Positions 53,279-62,873 of a stretch of 64,000 nt of DNA are shown here, in pieces. Each line of letters starts with the position of its first letter. Positions within the stretch are counted from its first letter, which is position 1. Source of the stretch: Occultella gossypii (GTDB lineage: Bacteria; Actinomycetota; Actinomycetes; Actinomycetales; Beutenbergiaceae); the NCBI RefSeq assembly GCF_019947135.1, contig NZ_JAGSHT010000028.1:1-64000 (forward strand), in the 5' to 3' direction. The notes beneath the pieces were generated by a model, which saw only the letters and a list, made by a program, of their open reading frames with translations, made no database searches and had not been told where the DNA came from. The position numbers and the translations under genes are program-made.

Positions 53279-54565
53279 CTAGTTCCGTGAGTACAACGTG
53301 AGCTGCTGGTCTGATAGCACCGCGAAGGCGTCGTCAACGTCGGCCACCAGGGCGCTGTCGGCGAGTGGCAGCTCCCAGAGCACCTCGCCGTCGGCGATGC
53401 GCAGACCGATCAGTCGGGAGCCGGTCCGCACGCCCTCGGGCCCGAAGGCGTGCAGCAGTAGCCCCGACGAGTCCCCTCGGCACGGGCAGTGGAAGTTCTC
53501 CGGTCTGGTCCAGAGCAGGTCCCCGGAGTCGGTCGCCCGCGCGGAGATATCTTCGGGCCCGCCGATCAGGATCACGCCATCAAGACGAGCGAACGGGTAC
53601 CCCGACGGCGCCCGCCAGCGCACCTGCCCGTCCCCGGCCACCGCCGCCACGTCGCCGCGCTCGGACTGCACGATCGCCACCGCCGGAGGTGAGCCGTCGT
53701 CGATCAGGGCGGGCCAGCCACGCCCCGGCAGGTCCAGCAACCCATCGGTGCCCGGCAGGATCTGTTGCGCGCCCCCGCTGTCCCATGAGACCAGCGGGCT
53801 GTCGCGCCGCTGCGACGCCCACGAACCCGGGATCTGCTCTCCGCTCGAGGCGCGATACAGCCCCCCAGTGGTGACCAGCAGTAGGTCGTCACGTGCCAGG
53901 ATGTCGGGTGGTGCACCGCCCAGCTGCTCGTCGGGAACCTCGACGGCCGTGGTCCACCGCAGTGCGGCTGGATCGAGGTGGGCGTGCAGGGTGAGTTCGT
54001 AGCCGCCCGCCGCATCTTCAGTGAGGGCCACCAGGTCGCCGCGGTGGAGCGTGGCGGCGACCACCCCGGGAAGAGCCACCTCCCGCACCGCGCCGTCCTC
54101 GCCGACGACGGACACCCGTGCGTCGGCGCCCGATCCCCACACGCACACCGGGGTGGTTGCCGCGAGTACGCACTGTCCCATGTCGGTGGCGGCCCAGCGG
54201 CGGGTCCCGTCGGCGCGGTCATAGGCGTCGACGCGGCCCTCACCGACGACGAGCACGTGATCCTCCTGGACGGACATCCACGTCCGGTCTCCGGCCGGGA
54301 CCGCCAGCGGCACCGTCCACTGCTGTACCGGCGCGCTCGACCAGCCGGGGCTCACACCCCAGCTCGGGCCGGGCGGCGGTGGCGCGACGAGGATTCCGGC
54401 CACCACGAGCAGGACCGCGACGCCGGCCCAGAGCGCCAGCGGGCGGGGCCGGCCTCGGTGCTTCCGCCGCCGACCGGCCGGCCCGCGGGGTTCCTCGGTC
54501 CCGTCAGGGCCAGGGTCGGGCTCGTCGAAGTCGAGAACGAACTCCTCGGCCGCGCCCCGTCCCAT
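53279..54565 (-). CDS. Membrane-anchored PQQ-like beta-propeller protein, paralogue 2
   Basis: 428 residues; begins MGRGAAEEFVLDFDEP, transmembrane helix at 42-61 followed by APPPPGPSWG, then propeller-like repeats with VDAYDRADGTRRWA, ASSGEQIPGSW and CPCRGDSSGLLLHA. Closest to paralogue 3. The stretch before the ATG (GACAGGATGACCGG) is nearly identical in all three paralogues, so promoter or translation signals were duplicated too. Starts 12 bp after the alpha/beta hydrolase stop on the same strand. Confidence 0.8.
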   Translation of the reverse strand: MGRGAAEEFVLDFDEPDPGPDGTEEPRGPAGRRRKHRGRPRPLALWAGVAVLLVVAGILVAPPPPGPSWGVSPGWSSAPVQQWTVPLAVPAGDRTWMSVQEDHVLVVGEGRVDAYDRADGTRRWAATDMGQCVLAATTPVCVWGSGADARVSVVGEDGAVREVALPGVVAATLHRGDLVALTEDAAGGYELTLHAHLDPAALRWTTAVEVPDEQLGGAPPDILARDDLLLVTTGGLYRASSGEQIPGSWASQRRDSPLVSWDSGGAQQILPGTDGLLDLPGRGWPALIDDGSPPAVAIVQSERGDVAAVAGDGQVRWRAPSGYPFARLDGVILIGGPEDISARATDSGDLLWTRPENFHCPCRGDSSGLLLHAFGPEGVRTGSRLIGLRIADGEVLWELPLADSALVADVDDAFAVLSDQQLTLYSRN

Positions 54566-54577
54566 CCGGTCATCCTG

Positions 54578-55318
54578 TCATCGACTCGGCGCGATCGAGC
54601 CCAGGGTGTCGAGCCAACTTCTCAGGTCGCCGGCGAACCGGGCCGGGTCCTCGAGGTGGAGGTAGTGCCCGTGGCCGGGCCACACCAGGATGTCCGTTGC
54701 ACCCGTCCGCCGGTCGAACGCGGCCGCCGTCGCCGTGGAGTAGACGGCGAGGGTCGGCCGGGTGCGTCGAGCCAGCACGCCGACGCTCGCCGATTCGAGA
54801 CCGATCGCATCGGGGTCCAGGTATTCCGAGCGGAGGTACGTGACGAACGCTGCGGGGTCGCATCCGTGCAGGTCGTCGAGGACCGCGGTGCGGACGTCCG
54901 TCGGTGTCGAGGGTCCGAACGCCCCCTCGACGAACGTCTCGACGGTGGCCGACGGTGCCTTCTCGATCGCACCCGCCCACTCCTCCAGTGCGGCCCGGTC
55001 GCCGTCGGGATGCCCGTATGCGGGGTCGATCACGACCTCGGCGACGACGAGGTCGGGCCGTGTGACGTGGGCGAGCGCCGTGACCTGACCACCGAGCGAA
55101 TGCCCCACCAGGATCGCCGGGCCGTCCGACTCCAGTGCCGCCAGGACGGACGCAACCGCACCCGGGACGGTGGGCACCCCGGCCGCGCCGGCGTGGCCGG
55201 GGAGGTCGATGGCCGCGGACCCTCGTTGCCAGGACAGCGCCTGTCGGATCGGGTCCCAGGACCGCGCGGAGCCGCCCCAGCCGTGGACGAAGAGTATGCG
55301 CGGCAGATCAGCGGACAC
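54578..55318 (-). CDS. Alpha/beta hydrolase
   Basis: 246 residues. Oxyanion-hole segment FVHGWGGSARSW, nucleophile elbow VGHSLGGQ with Ser74, Asp near VYSTATAAAFDRR and the catalytic His in WPGHGHYLHLEDP. Reaction unknown. It sits between the binding protein of operon 2 and PQQ-like paralogue 2 and may be co-transcribed with the latter. Confidence 0.88.
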   Translation of the reverse strand: MSADLPRILFVHGWGGSARSWDPIRQALSWQRGSAAIDLPGHAGAAGVPTVPGAVASVLAALESDGPAILVGHSLGGQVTALAHVTRPDLVVAEVVIDPAYGHPDGDRAALEEWAGAIEKAPSATVETFVEGAFGPSTPTDVRTAVLDDLHGCDPAAFVTYLRSEYLDPDAIGLESASVGVLARRTRPTLAVYSTATAAAFDRRTGATDILVWPGHGHYLHLEDPARFAGDLRSWLDTLGSIAPSR

Positions 55319-55366
55319 GGGCCCGCTCCGTCAGGACCGAACTTCCGTCGCTGACAGCGACCTCCA

Positions 55367-56935
55367 TCAGCCCTGATCGGCCAGATACGCGTCAGCCTGC
55401 GTGCGCAGTTCGTCCAGGACCTTCTCGTAGCCGGCCGTCTCCATGGCTCGCTTCAGCTCGTCGAGGCCTGGGTCCACGTCCTTGGCACCCGCCCACAGGG
55501 GCAAGCCGAACTCGGCGATCGCTGCGGTGATCTGGCTGTGCTCGGTCTCCACGGGGCCGAGATCGGGGATGAACGAGGAGAACGGGTCGCGCTCGAAGTT
55601 GTTGTAGTCCTGGGACCACGTGAACAGTTCGTCCTCTGAGTCGGACATGTCCGCGGCCTTGCGCTCGCGATCCACCCGCCAGCTGAGCGCGTAGCCGGGG
55701 AAGTTGGCGTAGGTGCCGAGCTGGCGGTATCGGTCGCCGTCCACCAGTTCCCAGTCGGTCCCCTCGATCCCGTACTGCAGCAGGTCGTGGTTCTCCTGCT
55801 TCGAGACCCAGTCGAGGAGCTGTAGAGCCCGGGTGTTGTCGCTGCCCGAGGCGTTCAGGACCACCATGTTGTCCGCCTGGAACGTCTGATTCGGGCGCGC
55901 GGCCAGCCCATCAGCGAACGGCATCACGTTCATCAGGGATGCGCCCGGCACGGCTGCGCTCAGTTCGGGCAGCTGGGAGGACGTGGACGTGCCGTCCGTG
56001 ATCGCCCACACCGACGCCGCGCCGCCACTGGTGAACTGTCCCTTCGCCGTCGCCGTGTCGATGTTGAGCATGTCGGCGTTGATGATGCCGTCCTCGTAGT
56101 ACTGACGCACCCGGCGCAGCGCGTCGACGTACGGCTGGTGCTCCCAGAACGGCACCAGGTCGCTCGATCCGGTGCTCGCGGCGTCCGCGGCTGGCACGAA
56201 GAACAGCGAGTCGGAGGAGAAGAACACCGGGATGACGCTCGGGTCCTCCCAGCCCTCGGGGAAGAACACCCCGGTCGGGCCGCCGAGCACGAGCCAGGGA
56301 CTGGCGCCACCGCGGATGAAGCCCGGGATGCCCTCGCGCTGGTGCACGTCGTACCAGAACTGTTCGAGCTGGTCGAAGGAATCGATCGATCCGCCGGCGT
56401 AGCTGTCCACCAGGTCGGCGCGGAGCGTGTAGTGGTGCAGGCGGGCGGCGCTGTTGACGGCGGGGATCCCGTACACGGCGCCGTCCGGCCAGCGGTTGGC
56501 GTCGAAGGCGTCCTGGGCCACCGTCACCTGCAGTTCGGGGTAGTCGCCGCTCGCGAATGCACCGTCGAGCCCGACGATCGCGCCCGACTCCACGAGCTGG
56601 GCGATGTTCAGCCAGCGAGCGCTGAGAGCTGTGTCGAAGTCCTCCCCGGCCGTGAACTTCAGCAGCGACTGGGCCGCGTAGTTGGACCAGGCGATGAACT
56701 CCGGTGCGATGGTGAAACCGAGATCGGCCTCGAGCTTCTCGTTCACTGCACCGAGGACCCGGTCCCATTCCGGAGGGACGTCGCCGGGAAGCAGCAGGCT
56801 GAGACTGCCGCCGGAGGTCGATCCACCCCCGCCGCTTCCGTCGCCGCAGGCCGCGAGTGCGCCGACGGCGCCGAGCCCCGCGGTGCCGAGGAGGAAGGAG
56901 CGCCGGGACAGCCCAGCATCATTGATCGCTGCCAT
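55367..56935 (-). CDS. ABC transporter substrate-binding lipoprotein (operon 2)
   Basis: 522 residues. RRSFLLG Tat-like motif at 11-17 and lipobox LAAC at Cys30, followed by a Gly/Ser linker. Long LplA/YtcQ-like oligosaccharide-binding type, distinct in sequence from the operon 1 protein. Last gene of the operon that starts with the 2-hydroxyacid dehydrogenase. Confidence 0.92.
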   Translation of the reverse strand: MAAINDAGLSRRSFLLGTAGLGAVGALAACGDGSGGGGSTSGGSLSLLLPGDVPPEWDRVLGAVNEKLEADLGFTIAPEFIAWSNYAAQSLLKFTAGEDFDTALSARWLNIAQLVESGAIVGLDGAFASGDYPELQVTVAQDAFDANRWPDGAVYGIPAVNSAARLHHYTLRADLVDSYAGGSIDSFDQLEQFWYDVHQREGIPGFIRGGASPWLVLGGPTGVFFPEGWEDPSVIPVFFSSDSLFFVPAADAASTGSSDLVPFWEHQPYVDALRRVRQYYEDGIINADMLNIDTATAKGQFTSGGAASVWAITDGTSTSSQLPELSAAVPGASLMNVMPFADGLAARPNQTFQADNMVVLNASGSDNTRALQLLDWVSKQENHDLLQYGIEGTDWELVDGDRYRQLGTYANFPGYALSWRVDRERKAADMSDSEDELFTWSQDYNNFERDPFSSFIPDLGPVETEHSQITAAIAEFGLPLWAGAKDVDPGLDELKRAMETAGYEKVLDELRTQADAYLADQG

Positions 56936-56979
56936 GGTCTTGCCTTTCTATGGGGGAGGGAAATCTCGGAGGTACGGGT

Positions 56980-57927
56980 TCAGCCCTTGGTGGCGCCGAG
57001 GGTGAGGCCCTTGACGAAGTACCGCTGCGCGAACGGGTAGGCGAGGAGGATCGGCCCGATGGTCGCGACGGTCATCGCGAGCCGGATCTGGTAGAGCGGC
57101 GCGGCCCCCGCGCCGGCGAGATCCTGGGCCATGGAGAGGTTCGAGATCATGTTGTGCAGCACGAGCTGCAGCGGATAGATGTTCGAGTCGCTGATGAACA
57201 GCAGCGCGTGGAACCAGTCGTTCCAGAACGTGACCGCGTAGAACAGCGCGATCACGGCGAGCACCGGCTTCGAGAGCGGGAGCACGATCTGGAAGAAGAT
57301 CCTCAGTTCCCCGGCGCCGTCGACCCGTGCGGAGTCGAGGATCTCGCCGGGGATGCCCCGGAAGAAGCTGACCTGCACGAAGACCAGGAATGGCGCCACG
57401 ACGAGCGGCAGGATCACGGCGAACAGCGAGTTGCGCAGGCCGAGTACCTGGGTGACCAGGATGTACAGCGGCACCAGGCCACCGCTGAAGAGCATCGGGA
57501 TGTAGGAGAAGACCGCCAGACCGCGGCTCAGCCGGGGCAGCCCGCGCGAGATCACCCAGGCGAGCCCGGAGGTGGCGGCGACCGCCATCGCGGTGCCGAT
57601 GACGGTGATGAACAGCGTGGCGCCATAGGCGAGCCACACCCGGCTGCCGGAGAAGATCGCCTCATAGGCCGCCGTCGAGAACGGCGACGGCCAGAACGAG
57701 TAGCCGCGTTGGGAGAGGGCGGACTCCGCCGTCAGGGAGCCGGCGAGGACCATCCAGAACGGGATGACCGCGGCGAGCCCGAACACGCTCGCGCCGACGT
57801 AACTGACGGCGGTGAACGCCTCCATGGGGCGCCGGGCCCGACGGCGGGGCGCACCTTGGGCGGACCCGTCCGGCAGGGCGCGGGTTGCGGCCGGGCCGGT
57901 CGGGGCGGTGTGCGTCGTGGTGGTCAC
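56980..57927 (-). CDS. Sugar ABC transporter permease, YtcP-like (operon 2)
   Basis: 315 residues, GTG start in a GTGA overlap with the upstream permease stop. Six helices; CUT1 loop EILDSARVDGAGELRIFFQIVLPLSKPVLAV and the C-terminus AQRYFVKGLTLGATKG. Longer frames that run through the upstream permease are artefacts. Confidence 0.92.
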   Translation of the reverse strand: MTTTTHTAPTGPAATRALPDGSAQGAPRRRARRPMEAFTAVSYVGASVFGLAAVIPFWMVLAGSLTAESALSQRGYSFWPSPFSTAAYEAIFSGSRVWLAYGATLFITVIGTAMAVAATSGLAWVISRGLPRLSRGLAVFSYIPMLFSGGLVPLYILVTQVLGLRNSLFAVILPLVVAPFLVFVQVSFFRGIPGEILDSARVDGAGELRIFFQIVLPLSKPVLAVIALFYAVTFWNDWFHALLFISDSNIYPLQLVLHNMISNLSMAQDLAGAGAAPLYQIRLAMTVATIGPILLAYPFAQRYFVKGLTLGATKG

Positions 57928-58958
57928 AGGATCGAACTCTCCTTCGAGTACCGGCGCTGCACGCCCAGCGCGATCATGACGAGCACGAAGCCGACGACCG
58001 ACTGGAACAACCCGATCGCGGCGGTCGTGCCGAAGTCGCCGTACGTGCGCAGGGCGCGGAACACGTAGGTGTCGATCACGTCGGTGGTGGCGAAGAGGAT
58101 CCCGTTGTCCCCGACGATGGCGTAGATCAGACCGAAGTCGCCGTAGAAGATGCGGCCCACGCCGAGCAGCAGCAGCACCGCTCCCGTCGGCTTCAGCAGT
58201 GGCAGGGTGATGCGCCAGGCCATCTGTGCCCGGGACGCACCATCGATGACGCCTGCCTCGTAGACCTCCTCCGGGATGGAGGTGATGGCGGCCAGGAAGA
58301 TCACCGAGAAGTACCCGCCGAGCTGCCAGACCTTGACGATCGTCAAGATCCACGGCCACGGTCCGGGCTCGGTGTACCAGGACACCGACGGCAGGGAGAA
58401 CACGTTGAGGGCGTCGTTCACGATCCCGCCGCGGCCACCCACACCCGCCAGGAACGCCTGCAGGAAGATGCTGATCACGATCGGTGAGACGAAGTAGGGG
58501 ATGAAGACCGCCGACTGCAGCCCGCGCCGCAGGAGGGTGCCCCGGATCTCGTTCAGCATCAGGGCGAGGAGCACGCCGGCTCCGAGGGTGGCCGCCAGGA
58601 ACAGTGCGTTCAGGACCAGTGTGTTGCGCAGGATGCGGGCCATCTGCCCGGACGTGAAGAAGAACTCGAAGTTGGACAGGCCGGCCCACGGGGAACCGAA
58701 CACGCCGTCCTTGATGTTGAAGTCCTGGAACGCCACCACCAGGCCGGCCATCGGACCGTAGGCGAAGACCAGGAAGAAGACGATCGCCGGGGCGGCCAGG
58801 ATCACCAGTCCGTAGTCCTTGCGGCGCCACTGCACGCCACGGCGACGGCGTGCCGGCACCCCACGTCGGTTGGCGGCGGCCGGGGTGGCCGGCTCCGTCT
58901 GGCCGGTCGCGGTCGGTCGTCCAGTCGTCGCCGTGGGCCTTCCCGTCGTCGCGGTCAT
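57924..58958 (-). CDS. Sugar ABC transporter permease, LplB-like (operon 2)
   Basis: 344 residues from the ATG at 58958, chosen because GGAGGGG precedes it; an ATG at 58985 overlapping the dehydrogenase stop (ATGA) is possible and adds nine residues. The N-terminal 40 residues are Thr/Pro/Ala-rich with a repeated T-T-G-R-P-T-A. Six helices and the CUT1 loop EEVYEAGVIDGASRAQMAWRI. Confidence 0.9.
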   Translation of the reverse strand: MTATTGRPTATTGRPTATGQTEPATPAAANRRGVPARRRRGVQWRRKDYGLVILAAPAIVFFLVFAYGPMAGLVVAFQDFNIKDGVFGSPWAGLSNFEFFFTSGQMARILRNTLVLNALFLAATLGAGVLLALMLNEIRGTLLRRGLQSAVFIPYFVSPIVISIFLQAFLAGVGGRGGIVNDALNVFSLPSVSWYTEPGPWPWILTIVKVWQLGGYFSVIFLAAITSIPEEVYEAGVIDGASRAQMAWRITLPLLKPTGAVLLLLGVGRIFYGDFGLIYAIVGDNGILFATTDVIDTYVFRALRTYGDFGTTAAIGLFQSVVGFVLVMIALGVQRRYSKESSIL

Positions 58959-58981
58959 CGGATCCCCTCCGGTGGCGCCGG

Positions 58982-60112
58982 TCATCGCTGGTCTCCGTGC
59001 TCGAGGACGAGCGGGAGCCGCCCGGCGACGAGGCGGGTCACCTCGTCGACGACGTGCTGTCCGAGCCGACGGAGCTCGCTGCCGGTCGAGCCCGCGATGT
59101 GTGGGGTGAGGGTGAGGTTCGGGACGTCCCACAGCGGGTGTTCGGGGGGCAGCGGGTCGGGAGTGGTGACGTCCAGAACGGCCCGTAGCCGTCCGCCCCG
59201 CAACTCGGCGAGCAGTGCGTCCTGATCGAGCACCTCGCCGCGTGCGGTGTTGATGAGCGTTGCCCCGTCGCGCAGCAGCGCGAGTTCGTCCGAGCCGATC
59301 ATGCCGATCGTCTCCGGCGTGACCGGCTGGTGCAGCGTGACGACGTCACTCCTGCGCATCAGCTCGTCCAGCGGGACACCCTCGACCCCGAGCTGACCGG
59401 CGTCGACGTACGGATCGTGCAGTAGCACCTCCAGGTCGAACTCGCGGAGGAGCCGCAGCACCCGCCGGCCGACCCGGGACGCACCGACCACACCGACGGT
59501 GCGGCGGAAGTTGCCCGTATGCGCGAACTCGATCTCGCGATCGAGGTGGGTGCGGCGCTCGCGGTAGAGCCGCTCGGCGCCCGTCGCGTCCTTGCCTGCC
59601 AGCAGGATCATCGCGACCGCATACTCGGCCACGGGCAGCGCGTTCGGCTCACCCGCATTACTCAGGAGCAGTGCCCGGGCACCTTCCGGTTCGGTGAGCA
59701 ACTGTGCCGCCGAACCGCCGGCGTGCACGATCGCACGCAGCCGGGGCGCGGCTCCCAGGACCTGCGGCGTGATCGGTGGGCAACCCCAGCCGGTGATCAG
59801 GATCTGTGCTTCGGCGAGCGCGGACTCGGCTGCCGGCGAGTCGAAGCGGTCCAGGACGGCACCACCGGGGATTTCGACCAGCAGCGCCAGGTCGGCTGCC
59901 AGACCGCCTGCGAAGATCAGCTCGGCCAGGTGCGGCGGGCTCATCACCACCAGGGCACGCGGTCGGTCGGGCGTGCCCGAGGCATCCCCGCGCTCGACGC
60001 CCTGCGTCTCGTCGTGGAAGCGTCGCGGGCTTCCGGCTGAACGATCGTCCGTGCCGGCGACAGCGAAGATCGCGGTCGTCTGCGGACGATCGGGTGCCTG
60101 GACGGCCTCCAC
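58982..60112 (-). CDS. D-isomer-specific 2-hydroxyacid dehydrogenase family protein (operon 2)
   Basis: 376 residues, GTG start behind GGAAGGAAC. About 50 extra N-terminal residues precede the substrate domain. NAD-binding GVVGASRVGRRVLRLL, where the middle Gly of GxGxxG is Ser; catalytic Arg in INTARGEVLD, Glu in the following segment, and His in TLTPHIAGS. First gene of the operon under the divergent LacI regulator; probably oxidises or reduces a sugar acid derived from the imported glycan. Confidence 0.9.
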   Translation of the reverse strand: MEAVQAPDRPQTTAIFAVAGTDDRSAGSPRRFHDETQGVERGDASGTPDRPRALVVMSPPHLAELIFAGGLAADLALLVEIPGGAVLDRFDSPAAESALAEAQILITGWGCPPITPQVLGAAPRLRAIVHAGGSAAQLLTEPEGARALLLSNAGEPNALPVAEYAVAMILLAGKDATGAERLYRERRTHLDREIEFAHTGNFRRTVGVVGASRVGRRVLRLLREFDLEVLLHDPYVDAGQLGVEGVPLDELMRRSDVVTLHQPVTPETIGMIGSDELALLRDGATLINTARGEVLDQDALLAELRGGRLRAVLDVTTPDPLPPEHPLWDVPNLTLTPHIAGSTGSELRRLGQHVVDEVTRLVAGRLPLVLEHGDQR

Positions 60113-60185
60113 GTTGTTCCTTCCCGGCCCTTGCGGGCACCAGCCTCATTACCGCGGGATGAACGGTCGCCACGCTTCGTAGGTA

Positions 60186-60211
60186 ACCGTTTACATCATC
60201 AGGTAAACGGT
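60186..60211. promoter_or_regulatory. Operator of LacI operon 2
   Basis: Perfect 9-bp inverted repeat ACCGTTTAC-N8-GTAAACGGT, midway between the dehydrogenase gene and the divergent LacI gene. Both half-sites are of the LacI/GalR type (CCGTTTAC). Very likely bound by the LacI protein of the locus. Confidence 0.75.
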
Positions 60212-60268
60212 ATCATCGAGCTTGTTCCGGCCTACTGTCAAGACCGGACACACCACGAGGGAGGCCGC

Positions 60269-61339
60269 ATGGCGGGGAAAGAGGCGCGCAGGCAGCACGG
60301 CGCGAGGCTGCCCACGATCCGGGATGTCGCAGCCGAAGCCGGCGTCTCGATCGCGACCGTCTCGCGCGTCTACTCGGGGGACCGGCCGGTCATGCCTGAC
60401 ACCCGCGAGCGGGTGGAGGCGGCCGCCCGCAAACTTGACTTCACCATGAACGCACACGCACGTGCCCTGAAGGGTGCGGCGGACGGCCCGATAGCGGTGC
60501 TCATCGGCGACATCATGGGGGCCTCCTTCGCTGCGCTCGCCCGCGGCGCAGAGCGCGAGGCCGCTGAGCGCGGTCGCCTCTGCGTGGTCGGAACGACCGA
60601 TGCCGACCCCGCACGCGAGGAGGCGCAGGTACGGCTCATGCGCGAGCACCGCGCCGTCGCCGTCATCCTCGTCGGCGGGGCGTGGGACCTTGCCTCCTAC
60701 CGCGAGCAGATGGACTCCTACGAGCGCCTCCTCGCGTCGGTCGGTTCCCGGCTCGTGCTGTGCGGCCGGCCAGCGCTGGACGGACATGCGCCCGACGCCC
60801 TCGTCCTCAACTACCAGAACGAGCAGGGGGCGTTCGACGCCACCACGGCCTTGCTCGATCGTGGCCACCGTCGGATCCTCGCGCTGCCCGGTGCCGTCGG
60901 ATACAGCACCGCCGCTACCCGGTTGGCCGGCTATCGGCGCGCGTACGCGGAGTGGGGCGCCGAGATCGACGAGTCACTGATCGCGGCCAGCGAGTTCTCC
61001 CGGGACGCCGGCCGGGCCGCCACGGAGCGAGCGCTGGACACCGGCAGGGAGTTCACCGCCGTGTTCGCAGGCTCTGACGCGACGGCCTCGGGGGTGCTCG
61101 CTGCGCTGCACGCCCGCGGCATCGCGGTGCCCGAGGAGGTTTCGGTCATCGGGTTCGATGACGTGCCGGCCGCACTGGACATGCAGCCACCCCTGAGCTC
61201 CGTCGCCGTCCCGTACGAGGAGATGGGTCGACTAGCGGTCTCTCTGGCCCTGGAGCATCGGGGCGGACCACCGCCAGAGCCCACCGTGCTGCCGACAGCA
61301 CTTGTGCTTCGGGGCTCATTGGCGACGGCGCCACGCTGA
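60269..61339 (+). CDS. LacI-family transcriptional regulator (operon 2)
   Basis: 356 residues, ATG behind GAGGGAGG. HTH (TIRDVAAEAGVSIATVSRVYSG) begins only near residue 16, hinge (DFTMNAHARALKG), and effector domain with IAVLIGDIMGASFAALARGAE and VIGFDDVPAALDMQPPLSSV. Divergent from operon 2, sharing the inverted repeat between them. Confidence 0.93.
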   Translation: MAGKEARRQHGARLPTIRDVAAEAGVSIATVSRVYSGDRPVMPDTRERVEAAARKLDFTMNAHARALKGAADGPIAVLIGDIMGASFAALARGAEREAAERGRLCVVGTTDADPAREEAQVRLMREHRAVAVILVGGAWDLASYREQMDSYERLLASVGSRLVLCGRPALDGHAPDALVLNYQNEQGAFDATTALLDRGHRRILALPGAVGYSTAATRLAGYRRAYAEWGAEIDESLIAASEFSRDAGRAATERALDTGREFTAVFAGSDATASGVLAALHARGIAVPEEVSVIGFDDVPAALDMQPPLSSVAVPYEEMGRLAVSLALEHRGGPPPEPTVLPTALVLRGSLATAPR

Positions 61340-61503
61340 GGTGAGCGACGCCGTCGAGCATCGGTCACGCGATGCAGGGCGAACCGATCATCGAGGAGCC
61401 ACGCGAGGGCTTCGCTCGTGTGGGCGGCCAGCCGGCCGCACACGACCTCGGCGTCCCCGTCGAACCCTGAAACGCCGACCCGACCACGTTCGGAGAGTTC
61501 GAG

Positions 61504-62808
61504 TCAGGTCCGCGAGTACAGCGTGAGTTGCTCGTCGGCGAGGACGGCGAAGGCGTTGTCCGCATCGGCCACCAGGGCATCGTCGGCGAGAGGCACCTCC
61601 CAGAGGACCTCGCCGTCGGCAATGCGCAGGCCGAGCAGCCGGACGTCCGTCAGTCCGCCGCTCTCGGACGCCTGGTCGAATTCGTACGAGAAGAGCAGAA
61701 GGCCGGAGGCATCCCCTCGGCATGGACACGTGACGAAGCCCGGGAACGACCAGAGCCACTCCCCGGTGCGGACGTCGCGCGCGCGGGTCTCCGAGTCGGA
61801 CATGAGGATGGCATCTCCGAGACGGACCAACGCCCACCCCAGAGGCGCGTCCCAAAGCACCTCCCCGTCCGCAGTCCTTGCCTCCATGGTGGTGAAGTCC
61901 TCGGACTGCACGATCGTCACCGACGGCGGTGAGCCATCATCGATCATGGCCGGAACGCCGAGCCCGGGCAGGCCGACCACCTCCGCGGTGCCGGGCAGGA
62001 TCGCCTGTGCCTGGTCGTCTCGCCAGTTGACCAGCGGCTTGTCGTCGAGCCAGAGCCACGACCACGAGCCGGGGATCTGCTCCCCGCTCCTGGCGCGATA
62101 CAAGTCACCGGTGCCGACGAGCACCAGGTCGTCCCAGGACCGGACACTCGGCGGGGTATCGCCGAACACGTCACGGCGGGCAGCAACCGACGTGGTCCAG
62201 CGCACCTGATCCGGATCGATTCCGACGTGCACGGTGAGCACATAGTCGCCGGCCGCGTCCTCGGCGAGCACCACGAGGTCACCACCGTTCAGCGTGGCGG
62301 CGACCGTCCCCGGTAGGGCCACCTCCCGAACCGCCCCGCCGCTGTCGACCACCGACACCGTCGCTTCTGCCCCCGTCCCGGCCACGCACACCACCATCGA
62401 GTCCGCGAGCGCGCACCGCGCCACGTCGACGACGGACCAACGATGACTGCCATCCGCGCGGTCATAGGCATCGAGGCGATCCGCACCCCCGATCAGTACC
62501 TGGTCATCCTCGACCGTCATCCACGTGAGGTCATCGGCCGGGCCTGCCAGCGGCACCGTCCATTGCCGTACCGGCGCGCTCGACCAACCGGGGCTCACAC
62601 CCCAGCTCGGACCGGGCGGCGGTGGCGCGACCAGGATCCCGGTCACCACAAGGAGGACCGCGACACCGGACCAGAGCGCCGCCGGGCGTGGCAGGTCGGG
62701 GCCGTCCCGGCGCCGACGGGGCGGCGGTACTGCTTCCGGGTCGCCAGCCTGGTCGGAGTCGGGCTCATCGAAGTCGAGAACGAACTCCTCGGCCCCACCC
62801 CGTCCCAT
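61504..62808 (-). CDS. Membrane-anchored PQQ-like beta-propeller protein, paralogue 3
   Basis: 434 residues, MGRGGAEEFVLDFDEP start, transmembrane helix about 42-61, then APPPPGPSWGVSPGWSSAPV identical to paralogue 2. Propeller-like repeats (LDAYDRADGSHRWS, YRARSGEQIPGSW, CPCRGDASGLLLF). The 3' end (LTLYSRT and the surrounding 30 bp) is almost identical in DNA to that of paralogue 1. Separated from the other two copies by operon 2. Confidence 0.8.
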   Translation of the reverse strand: MGRGGAEEFVLDFDEPDSDQAGDPEAVPPPRRRRDGPDLPRPAALWSGVAVLLVVTGILVAPPPPGPSWGVSPGWSSAPVRQWTVPLAGPADDLTWMTVEDDQVLIGGADRLDAYDRADGSHRWSVVDVARCALADSMVVCVAGTGAEATVSVVDSGGAVREVALPGTVAATLNGGDLVVLAEDAAGDYVLTVHVGIDPDQVRWTTSVAARRDVFGDTPPSVRSWDDLVLVGTGDLYRARSGEQIPGSWSWLWLDDKPLVNWRDDQAQAILPGTAEVVGLPGLGVPAMIDDGSPPSVTIVQSEDFTTMEARTADGEVLWDAPLGWALVRLGDAILMSDSETRARDVRTGEWLWSFPGFVTCPCRGDASGLLLFSYEFDQASESGGLTDVRLLGLRIADGEVLWEVPLADDALVADADNAFAVLADEQLTLYSRT

Positions 62809-62873
62809 CCGGTCATCCTGTCATCTGCCACCAGACCTTGACGCCGGGAGGCCCGGAGTGCTGAGATCCGCGC

